A stretch of 64,000 bases of DNA, from positions 66,725,684 through 66,789,683 of the forward strand of contig NC_089982.1 in NCBI RefSeq assembly GCF_036417845.1, in the 5' to 3' direction. A model generated the notes under the pieces. That model was not told the origin of the DNA and made no database searches. It saw only the letters and a program-made list of their open reading frames with translations. Positions 42,201-51,761 of this stretch are shown here, piece after piece. The stretch comes from Apteryx mantelli (lineage: Eukaryota; Chordata; Aves; Apterygiformes; Apterygidae). Numbering within the stretch: position 1 is the first letter of the stretch; each line of letters starts with the position of its first letter. Both the position numbers and the translations under genes were made by a program.

Positions 42201-45099
42201 CTCCAAAATTACAAAGCAACTTAAAGTTAATCACTAAACTGAATGCAAAAGCGCAGTGTCAGGGCTTGGAATAGAGGATTCCTTAAAACTTTCTACCAAA
42301 TCAAACAGTGAGCAAGCACAGACTCAGAATGAATAAAGAAAGAAAACAGCCTTGCCATATTCTACTCAGTGGAAACAGTTTTGTTGATCTGATTTTCATA
42401 ACCATGACTAAATGCCTTCAGTAGTGTCAGACGTTACATATACAGCTGTCATTTTAAAAGTGCCATTAAAAAGGCATACACAAAAAGACAGCAGCAATGA
42501 TAATCCACTAAGTAAACAATTGAGTGAGCCCTGAACATCTGATGAAATATGGTAAGAGCAAAACCATGGGCTGTTTCCTAGTCCTAAATGAGTCGCACAG
42601 CCCCATGTGTTCTGTTGCCTATCAGTGTATCTCTAGATTACCTTTGCCAACTTCTCTAACCCAGCAAAAACTTCCAATGATAGGAATTTGTTGAATCACC
42701 TATACAACTTGAATCTTACAGGTAAAAACTGTCCAGCTAATATTTAACCTAGATCTCCTCCACTGCAATATAAGCTATTTCCTCTTAACCACAGAGAAGA
42801 GGAAAAAGATTTTGGTTTTGTTTTTTTTTTTTAATCAATGTCTTTTTGTGAACTACTTGCACATATTTAGCAACACAAGCCTCCCACAGCCTTTTCCACC
42901 ACCACCACCCCCAATCTAAAGCAACTTTAATTTTTTTCTGAGCTTTTCAGTCCCTGTTGCTGCTCGCCTGTCCTTTTTGGCTTGTTTAGTACTCAAGACT
43001 AGACACAAGTGCAAACAAGTAAAATAACCATTCTCCAGCTGAGTGTTTGAAATCCATTCTAACTTGATGTCACATCTACCAGCTTTATCTTTTCAGGAAA
43101 AAATGCTAGACAATATGACTAAAATCATTTCCCGAACAGACCTATATTTTTCTCCCAAGCTTCAAGAGTTCTTCTGACAAAGAGTCACTCAAACTATGTG
43201 GGTTAGCTACCAACCAGACATACAAACAACTGAAGATACCGACTGAAAAACTGTATTTTATCAAGCGGATGCATATGGTTCAAAACCTCCTAAAGATTAA
43301 GACTGATCCCAAGATGTCTCTTAAACATACACAATAGTTCAGTGTGGAAAATGCACAAATAATACATAAAAACCCATCCATAAGATATTAAATTTATTGA
43401 ATAAATTTATTTCTTCACAAGATTCACTCTTTCGGGATGTGGGAGACTGACAAGCCTCTCATCACAATGATTTTACAGTCCATAAAATATGAAAAAAGAT
43501 CTTGACTTTTTCATACAAACTGACACTTCAAAACTGATTATGCATGAAATGTAGACAGCATCAGTACTATACATAGCAAGAACTGTATAATACCACCTAC
43601 AACCAGATTAATTAATCTGACAAAAAAGCTGTTCCAAAACAGCATTTTCACAACACCCTTGGAGGTATGACTCCTGCTTCACAGACTGTGGATGTTCCAA
43701 CTTTCTCAGCTTATATGGCAAGCCAACAAAGTGAGCAATTTAGGTTTCAGAAACATGCTCAGTCTTCAAACAAAATCACTAGATAATGTCACCTTGCACC
43801 TGCATCTCCAATTTACTACAGGAATAAAGTTGAAGTTTCAATGATTATAATTAATAAACATGTTTTAAGTGATATATATGTTGATAAGAAATATGTGCAC
43901 ACTTTATCCATTGAAGTCTAGTAATTTTAGCTCAGGATGTCAATGCTATTTCAAATAACATCAGAGGCTTTTGCTCTGATAAGAAGTACATGCTACTTGG
44001 ATTTAGCAAGGTTTTTTTTCCTTCTCTCTTCTGCCCTCTCCCTCCAATTATGTGCTTTTTTTTACCTAAAAGGTGCTTCTTGAAAATGCACATAATAATA
44101 TGACACAGTTCTAAACACTTTGGAATACTTCCAAACATACAAATCCAATCTCTCTAACGGAGCAGTGACTGAAGACTGTAAAATTTCCTACTGTTTACTG
44201 TAAGTTAGGTTGCAAACGTGTGTAGGCACTTCTTCGGAACAGTCAAAGGCTGCTGATGAGATTATTTCAAATATTTCTGGGCAAATTCTGTTTTCGACTG
44301 CAGCATTACCATCCACCAGGAGTACAGCAGCATGAACTCTTTCTAAAATATTAACTGAAAGCAAAAGCCTTCCACGCTTCTCCTCCTCTTCCCTGGGGAG
44401 CTGAAGTCCCCCGCAGGGCAGAGGAAGGGAGACATGTTTTCCGCTGCAGCATCTGGCTCCTCGGCAGCGGCGCAGCCGGCGGCGCTGCCCTGCGGCGCTA
44501 CCTGCCCGCGGCGCCACCTGCCCGCAGCGGGCGGCCGCCAGCGGGGCGCTCGCCCCCAGCAGCCGCCCTCCCGCCCGCCCGCCCCTACGGGGGAGCCGCT
44601 CCGCTCCGCCGCGCCGTTAAAGCCGGCGGCGCGCCGTGCCCCGCTGGGGAGCGCGCAGCGCCGCGGGGGCCGACGCGGAAGAAGCGGCTCCGGCCGGCAA
44701 CAATACCGGCATTGAGCGGGGTCCCGCACACAGCCTGCCACAGGCTTGTCCCGGCCGGGCCGGGCCGGGCCGCCCCCGCCGCCGTCGGTACCGCAGTGCT
44801 GCTGCCGCCGCCGCTCACTCCCGCCGGCGGCGGCCCCGCAGAAGCCGGCTGCCCGCCGCAGAGCCGCGCTGCCGCTCGCCCCGCGGAGGAGGAGGAAGGC
44901 AGGCGAGGCGGCTCAGCGGCGCTCAGGCGGCACCGCAGCCGGCGGCGGGCTCCGCGCCCGGCGGGGCGCGGCGAGGCGAGGGGCAGCCCCGGCCGCCGCC
45001 GCCCCCGGCACCGGCCGCGGCCCCCGGGGCGGGATGGACGCTCCCCCCCACCCTCCCCCCCGCCGCGGACCCCGCGGCAGCGCGCGCAGGAGCCGTTAC

Positions 45100-45328
45100 C
45101 TGCCACAACCGCCGCGCTCTCCGCCGCAGCGGCGGCGGCGCCTCCTCTGGCTCCCCTCCTGCTGCCGGCCGCGTCCCCCGCCTCCAGCCCGCATCCCCCA
45201 GCGGCGGCGGCGGCGGCGGCGCCGGCCAGAAGCAGCGCCAGCACAAGCAGGCAGGTCGGCGCCGCTGTCCCCGCTGCCGCCGCCGCCCGCCCGCCAGCGG
45301 CGCCGCTGGGCGCTCGGAGCCCGCTCAT
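45100..45328 (-). CDS. STIM2: STIM2 coding exon 1 (signal peptide)
   Basis: The exon encodes the N-terminus of STIM2. From the ATG at 45328-45326 there are 76 codons plus one base before the donor CAG|GTAACG, whose GT is at 45099-45098. Residues 26-43 form the hydrophobic core of an ER signal peptide (CLLVLALLLAG and seven Ala), followed by GGCGL, which matches the Gly-Cys after the signal sequence of mammalian STIM2. An Arg/Gly/Ala-rich linker (residues 50-76) follows, ending SAAVVA. Joining to exon 2 gives AVVADPCS in frame, the step into the conserved cysteine segment. The poly-Ala tract comes from a GCC run near 45200-45220. The ATG has C at -3 and A at +4, a weak context. The frame stays open upstream to an ATG at 45673, so the true start may be upstream or non-AUG, as I recall was reported for mammalian STIM2. 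I chose 45328 as the nearest ATG before the signal core. Confidence 0.88.
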
Positions 45329-45469
45329 GGGTGCCGCTGCGGCAGCGAAGCGCAGGGAAGGGGAAGGGGCCGGAGCTCCGCGGCGGCGCTGCCCGCTCGC
45401 CCCCGCCCCCTGCCTCAGCGCCGGCCCCACGCTGCCGCCCGCCGCTTCCGGGGGCCGCCGCCCCCAGGA

Positions 45470-45780
45470 CGACACGTCACCACGCGTGACGTCACGCGGG
45501 AGGGGGGGAGGTGGCGCCGAGGGGTGCCAGAAGGCAGGGGGCGGGGCGGGGGCGGGAGGAGCAGCCGGCGGGGGCGGGGCGCGGCGGAGGCGACTGGGGA
45601 AAGCGGCGGCGGGGGCGGGGCGCGCCCGGCGGGGCGGGGCAGGTGACCGCAGAGAGGCGGCGGGAAGCGCCATCCGCGAGGCGGGTGGGAGCGGGGCGAG
45701 GCCGCGTCAGTCAGGGCGGGGGGGGGAGGCAGCGCCGCGCGGCTCTTCCAGCGCGGCGGTTGGCGCGGGGTTTCCCGCAG
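45470..45780 (-). promoter_or_regulatory. Likely STIM2 core/proximal promoter
   Basis: Upstream of exon 1 there is a perfect palindromic CRE, TGACGTCA, at 45487-45494; it overlaps an inverted repeat with arms ACGTCAC (45474-45480) and GTGACGT (45486-45492). Four clusters of Sp1-type GC boxes (GGGGCGGGG) follow at about 45537-45556, 45571-45580, 45611-45620 and 45631-45640. An E2F-like TTTCCCGC is at 45771-45778. No TATA box is seen, which fits a CpG-island promoter. The spacing suggests transcription starting somewhere about 45350-45480, but the start site cannot be read from sequence. Confidence 0.6.
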
Positions 45781-46099
45781 GTGCCGCGCGGGCGTGATGC
45801 GGCGGCGGCGGGGGGAGGCGGAGGGGGCGGCCCGCCGCGAAGAAAGCGCAGTGGGGTGGGGCTGACACCGAGGAAAAAAAGTTGGGACCGGTAGTTTTGC
45901 CGTATGAGGAGCTCGTGACCGGGGCTCCGGCGGGACTTTGCCGCCGTCGCGGTGGGGTGTCGCCTCGCCGCCCAGCGCGGCTCGCGGGCCGGCCGGGGCT
46001 GCGGCCGTGCGCGCTGCCGCGCCGGGCGGGGGCCGGTTGAGACAGCGCTCGCGCAAGCGGCGCTGATCGCAAAATCCGGTGCGGGGAGTTGAGCCGCAT

Positions 46100-47439
46100 G
46101 ACAGCCGGTGCAGTTAAATATTCCACTGCTCCACCTTCGTAAATACTAGCGGATTACAGGAACTTTTCGGCCATATGCAGTATGTTACAGCACTCGGAGC
46201 TCCTGCTGCCTCTACGGCAGTACTCCTCCCCAGTTTGGGGAAGAATTTGACTAGGTCTGTCTATGCCCTGCCCAAAAATCATGCAAGGCTGAAATTTCTG
46301 CATGCTAGAAATCGCAAGAAACTTGACATATGCCACCAATCCGAGCCCATACTGGATGATAAATCCTTTTACTGAATATTTTAAAGTGAAGACCAGTGAG
46401 CTGAGTTCAGGAAAGGCACATCATCTTAGGACAACCCATTTTATTTACAGGAAAACCAGTTTGAGATCTTGGAGTGTGTTAAATTTGCCTTGTTCACATC
46501 AACAGTGCAACAAATGCTGTCACCTGCAGAGAGTTTTCTAAAAGAAAGACTTGTATGAAAGAAAATTCTGGTTGGCACATTTAACCTACCCTAAAGTAAA
46601 AATAATGAGTGGTATTTTAAATCTGATCCCATACAATTTAAATAAGAAAAACTAAAGTTAGCCTAACAAAAGTTAAACCCTGATTTAATGGTACTAAATA
46701 CTTTGGCATATATGAAATTAATATAGCACTATTAAATGCAGCAGAAAATAATTTTTTTAGAGACATAGCTAACTTGCCTACTTCATCGCAGCTGAAGTGT
46801 ATTTTCATGCAATAAACCAAACTTTAAAATTGTTATACAGGACATGATGATTTGGGAAATCTCTGTGTAAACCTAATGAATTCTGTGTGAACTGTGAACT
46901 CTATGCATAGCCTTATCGTTTCTGTTGCTGAATACAACAGTCTTTAAAGACCAACAGTATCTGAGTAGATCTTGTTCAAAGAGAACAATGAAATGGCTAC
47001 AACTTATGAAAACTTGTTCAGTGTGTTTAACTTTAGGGAGGGGAGCTGGAGCAAAGTAAATCCCCCAGATGGAAACAAAGAAACCAGCTGTTCATTTAAT
47101 TAATTTGTTAATTTTAGAATACAAAGAGATAAGCGTTCATAAAGGGTACACAAAAGAGGCAAGTTTCCTGAATGAATGGGAACTGTTTTGATTGGGAGAG
47201 CCACTGGAGTCAAAGGATATGGATTGCATGAGTCCTATAGAGAAATGCCATACCTCAAAGGAATAGCTGTGATTTGGGAACGGTAAAAGAGAGCACTTCA
47301 ATGAAAGGCTATGGGCCTGGAGTAGAAAATGAGTTTTGCTAAAGATCCTCCTGCTAAGTCTGTTCATTTTCACCTATTGATTTCAACTAGAAGGTCCTCA
47401 AATCAAGGGTTCTGGAAAAGGTTGTTCTCAGGTCCTCAT
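46100..47439. other. STIM2 upstream flank, nothing recognised
   Basis: Composition returns to AT-rich. No exon, RNA gene or well-preserved repeat is recognised. A plus-strand divergent transcript from the island could cross this stretch, but I see no firm exon. Confidence 0.55.
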
Positions 47440-48110
47440 CTGGTCCATATCTCCCCTGCTGGACTATGAAGATGCTATGGACGCCATTTCACAAGCCTTA
47501 CTAAAATCAAGGTAATCCACTCCTATCCCCTTGTCTGTACAGCCAAACGTCTCATCACAGAAGACAAACATTTTAGTAAATCTGCACTGGCTTTTCCAGA
47601 TCACCTTTTTGTCCTTCATGGGCCTGGGAATGGCTTCCAGAAAGATTAGTTCCATGATGTTCTCCGGAGAGAGGTAAGGCTGACTGGCCTGTAGTTCTCT
47701 GGACCTTGTTTTGATCATGGATATGATATTTGCCTTTTTGCAGTCACTGGAGACCTCCTCGGGTTGCCACAGTCTTCCAAAATGATAGGAATCAGCACCA
47801 TGACATCAGCCAGGTTCCTCAGTACCTTCACATGCACTTCCTGTCCAGTCCTATAGATTGGTATACATTTAATTTTCTTACATGCTCCCTAGTTCAACTT
47901 TCCTTACTGTTGGTAGTATGTTTCCCCCTCCAAATTTTGCCACTAGACATAGAGGTCTGGGATGTCTGAGAGCAGAATTTGCCAGTAAAGGCCAGGGCAA
48001 AGGTAGCTTTTAGTATCTCAGTCTTTTCCACATCCTCTGTCAGTAGGTCACCCACCCCTTTCAGCAGCAGGCACTGTGGATCTTAGGGTTAGTATGTTTG
48101 TAAAAAAAAC
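47440..48110 (-). mobile_element. Old CR1 ORF2 fragment
   Basis: A decayed piece of CR1 ORF2 on the minus strand. The frame at 47718-47464 retains eroded counterparts of reverse transcriptase segments in the right order: a stretch ending KDKKVI and QCRFTK, corresponding to the region up to HGFTKGK in the intact copies, then DFSKACEMAS, corresponding to [10 protein letters not shown] of motif A. Further right, up to about 48110, sequence equivalent to the linker between endonuclease and reverse transcriptase continues out of frame. It lacks the 3' end and octamers and cannot encode an enzyme. It is clearly older than the copy 3.7 kb to the right. Confidence 0.8.
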
Positions 48111-51100
48111 AGTTTAGATTGTGGCCCCTCTGGGTGTGGAGAGTTGTAATAGAAAGGCTAAAATTGGAGTGAATGGAGAATGAATGGGAATGTCTGGGTG
48201 TGGAGGCACCAGAAGCAGCACACAGCAGGGAAAGGGCTCTCAGCATGACCTGTGCAAATGGCACCCAAATTAGCATCTGTGTGCAGTTTCACAAGACACC
48301 CAGATCTAGAGACAAAGAGCATTAACCAAATCCTAATGACTCACGGAGATGGAGAGAGGGATCACTCTTTTACAAAAAAGAGTGCAAAAAGGCATATCCA
48401 AAACTTGCACGTGGTAGCTAACCTGAGAAGGACCCAGGTGACATGAGGAGGACTTTACAGCTGGCACCCCTTGTTCTCCATGTAATTGTAGTGGCTCCTG
48501 GACCAAACATCTGGACACAAGCATCAATAGTGTCTGGCTGCTGGATAGGCAGCTGAAGCACCCATGTCTTGGCACCTGACAGTTGTACAGACTTCTGGGA
48601 CACACACATATTCTGGTGCTTGAGAGTATGAAATTGTGAGTCTGAGTGACTGAAACCTGTTTCATTTCAATTTTTATTTTAAATAAAAATAAAATCACCT
48701 TTTGCTCATAAGGTCTGGCAGTGATATGTGCTACATATGTAATACAGTGTTGCAACAGTGTTTCCTACAAGTGCATATATTTTTCTTTTTGCAGATGGCA
48801 CACTCATCTCAAGATCTGTAGCTAAGCTATTTATGTTACTTCCAGTCATTAGTCCTGCTCACTAATAAAGAACTTTTACAGTTTTGTTCAACATTTCTGA
48901 ATGTACTTTGCTGTATGAGTAACCTGGGATTCTTTGATCAGTCCTGTCTTCCATCCTTTCATTGACCTTTACAGTAGAAAGCTACATCACTTAAAAAAAA
49001 AAAAAAAAAAAGCCATGTGTATTTGCATGGTTTGAGTTGCCATTTCCATAAGCAATTTTTGGATCCACTTTTGTGGATGAAAAAAGCCTCTGTGTGCTTT
49101 GTTGCACACATTGATTTATCTAAATAGAAAAAAGGATAGGAAATAATCTTCCATGTTGTTTAATACCCTCAGTTCTTTCCGATACATACACTCGGCCAGT
49201 ACTAAAAGGCCCTGGAAGCAGGTTTGAACAGTAGAACAAAGGAACAAAAAAAGTATTTTTGCTACTATTTACAGTTTCTCCAAACTCCAAGATGAGAGTG
49301 CAGGAAGCTCCAAGTAGATCTGAAGACTCAGAAGGAAGAAAGAATTAACCAGGTACAGAAACAGACTGATAATAACAGATGAGAAAGAAACCTGGTGGAC
49401 ACAGGGGAAACAAACCACAGACTGCAAAGAAAGAAATGCAGGAACAACAGAAAAGACTTAGAAATAGTAAGCAAAAGCTCGGCTGGAAATTAAGACAGAC
49501 TGATTTATTTATTAAAAACATTACATATACAAACTTTAAGTTTAACTGTAAGTTAATGCAAATTTGAATAAGCTATGACCACTAGATTATTGCTAAATTG
49601 TCCAAGGACCATTTGATTCTACAAATGTTGTGAAAAGAAACACTTTAGTGAGTAGGATTGAGAGTAAAATTCAAGTGTGTCTTCTCTGGATTAGAAAAGT
49701 TATTCATATCTACACCCAAATTATACAAAATGTACTAATTGCAGCCTTCTAGTTCTCCATTTCACATGCTGATAAAATCTTGAAAGGAGGTGAAAGTTTA
49801 TGGGCTCTATTTTTGTCAAGAAGAGAGGAGTCATCTAGTTACCTTTTCTCAGTTGGTTCTGAGTTACTGAAGTTTATGTTTTGAGGAGGGAAAGTCATTA
49901 GCTCAAGAGAAAACTATAAGAAGTATTTAATGTGGTCTTGTATTCCTGATCCTCAATGGAGAAAGAAACTATGGGCCATAGATCTCATCTACGTCCAGTT
50001 ATGGAAATGGGACTGAGAGAATGGAAGTGAATTAAGCATTTTCCACATCTGACAAGACTATTACTCCTTATAGTCTTATTATCAATGACCCAGAGCCCAG
50101 GTATCTCTCAAACCAGCAAAGTAGCCTGGTAATAGGCTAAAATGCTGCTAACATGACAAAAATCTCTTTCAGTCAGTGAGAAGGAACAGTCATTAACTGT
50201 AAACAAGGGCTGTAGTTCTGTGAGAACTTTTTTTTATTTCTCCTAGTTTTAGCTTTTTAATCTTAATTTTTAGATTTTTTAGTCACAGTATTAACAGTAT
50301 TGCAGAGATTTTTTTTTTCTGTAACACATAAAAAGTAAAGCAAGTGCAAATATTTTTAAAAAGTCTGAAAGCACAGGATGTTCAGCAAACATTGCAGCTG
50401 TTCATTGCAGCTATTTCTCTTACTATTATGGAAGCTTTGCTTACGCTTTTTCCAATTTGTTAAATTTCATATAGGGAGAAAGATGCATTCCAGCTAGAAG
50501 ATGATGCTGAGGCAGATTGCGGTTGAAGTTGAATTTTGTTTATTTAAAAAATAAACAAAGACTCAATTTGTTTACACAATATCCAGAGACACATCTGGAG
50601 ATACCAAATCTGAAGGAAAACAATGGCAGAGTGAATGGTTAAAATATATGAGGCAGCACTTTGATTTCTGGAATCTGTAATAGGAGCCAAACAGCTTGCC
50701 AGGACACAATCTTACTAGTGTTGGAGGAGTAGGATTACTATTTGGCATGTCAATTAGACTACACCAGAGTGATGGGTTGTTATATATTCTGGCTCTTAGA
50801 AGGACTTTCAAGAGTAACTCAAAAGCAGTTGTGGAAATTAATATATTACAGAAAGGGTAATCAAAAGTATGTTAAAAACTGCCATGGAGCAATCATGAAG
50901 ACGGTGATGACCAAGTCCCTCTCCTCATCTGACCTTCTCAGAACATGCCTCACAGTAACTTATTACCAAAATTCATTGCCAGACTGTAAAATCTGCCCAA
51001 AGAGAAAACTGTCCAGACATTTTATTAAATTTTAGGAAGGCTTTGGTTGTGACAATTTTGCATCCTCAGCAGTCACGATCAGTTTGTTTGTAGTTCAGAC

Positions 51101-51761
51101 TTTTTATTTAAAAAGTCGGATCACTGTAGCTGTACTTAATGCTCAGTGAACAGCAGTATTACATAGCCAATCGATACACTGAAAGTAACTTCTTTGCCAT
51201 TTTTCATTTTCTCTTTTCAAGCAATGTAAGAATTCAACCCATTTCAACATGGAAGTGGTAGCTATGGAGGTGACTCACTGAAAAAGGCCATCTCAGAGGA
51301 AGAGAGTACAGATAATTTTCATTGTCATAGGAAAAAAAATCTGAGCATGTACATGATATCTCTTTCACCTCTGAATTTCAGCAAATCTCTTAACCTACCC
51401 TTACCTAGAGCAGAGTCAGCCAGGACTTTTTGACTGCCTATTCCTCTCCTTTCCTGCTAGCCAGCAAACAAGGAAAAAGTAGTCAGAATAAACGATAAGA
51501 GGCACTAAACTGTAGGTGACTAGCTCTTATTTTATACCAAGCATGCTGATCAGCTGTAAGGAAAAAACTTAGAATAAAAACTACAAATACAAAATCATTT
51601 AGCCATCTTAATTTGGCACCTACGAAGATGTTAGCAGCAACTAATGAAGACTGCTTCTTGGGACATGTTTGAGTAGGCTTTCACTGGAAGAAAAAAGTTG
51701 CTACTCACTTATAACAGGAATTATTCAGGATGGGGTGCCTATTCACGTTGATAGAGATGTT
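48111..51761. other. Intergenic stretch, possible old repeat, otherwise nothing
   Basis: No gene is recognised. The part at about 48120-48760 has a composition unlike its surroundings (TGTGGCCCC start, several TGG/TGTG-rich blocks and an AATAAAATCACC motif near 48690). It could be an old LTR or other repeat, but I could not find matching ends. An A19 run is at 48993-49011. The rest is ordinary AT-rich sequence. Confidence 0.45.

Larger units (their letters stand above)
20191..44379. other. Intron 1 stretch, only minor repeats seen
   Basis: AT-rich intronic sequence. Noted within it are a 15-bp direct repeat AATGTATATTGCATA at 21753-21767 and 21789-21803, a T26 run at 29895-29920, a segment ending in AATAAA and A11 near 33.4 kb, and a small repeat and palindrome cluster near 39.2 kb. 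None of the many open frames under about 145 codons shows a domain or consistent splice signals. Confidence 0.55.
4153..45099 (-). other. STIM2: STIM2 intron 1 (about 41 kb)
   Basis: The intron runs from the exon 1 donor CAG|GTAACG to the exon 2 acceptor. Exon 1 ends one base into a codon and exon 2 supplies the other two, so it is a phase 1 intron. It contains the plus-strand CR1 copy beginning about 880 bp from the exon 2 acceptor, an eroded CR1 tail near 19.8-20.2 kb, and scattered homopolymer runs: G9 at 11451-11459, G12 at 13973-13984, G16 at 15833-15848, T18 at 25039-25056 and T26 at 29895-29920. I see no further exon that I can support. A long first intron is usual for STIM genes. Confidence 0.85.
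44380..46090. promoter_or_regulatory. STIM2 CpG island
   Basis: Composition switches sharply from AT-rich to very GC-rich with dense CpG at about 44.4 kb and back at about 46.1 kb. The island covers STIM2 exon 1, its promoter and the start of intron 1, the usual pattern for a broadly expressed vertebrate gene. Several long open frames on both strands here (for example 336 and 361 codons on the plus strand) come from the scarcity of AT-rich stop codons in GC-rich DNA, and I do not treat them as genes. The island extends about 600 bp beyond the GC boxes away from STIM2, leaving room for a divergent transcript on the plus strand. Confidence 0.92.

Noticed and set aside
44585-45099. Continuation of the STIM2 exon 1 frame past base 45100 for about 170 codons
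   Set aside because: The donor CAG|GTAACG and phase-matched joining to exon 2 show that this is intron.
44636-45797. Long plus-strand frames of 247-361 codons across the CpG island
   Set aside because: They are Arg/Pro/Ala/Gly-rich, overlap in all frames, and arise because stop codons are rare in very GC-rich DNA. Exon 1 of STIM2 on the opposite strand explains the locus.
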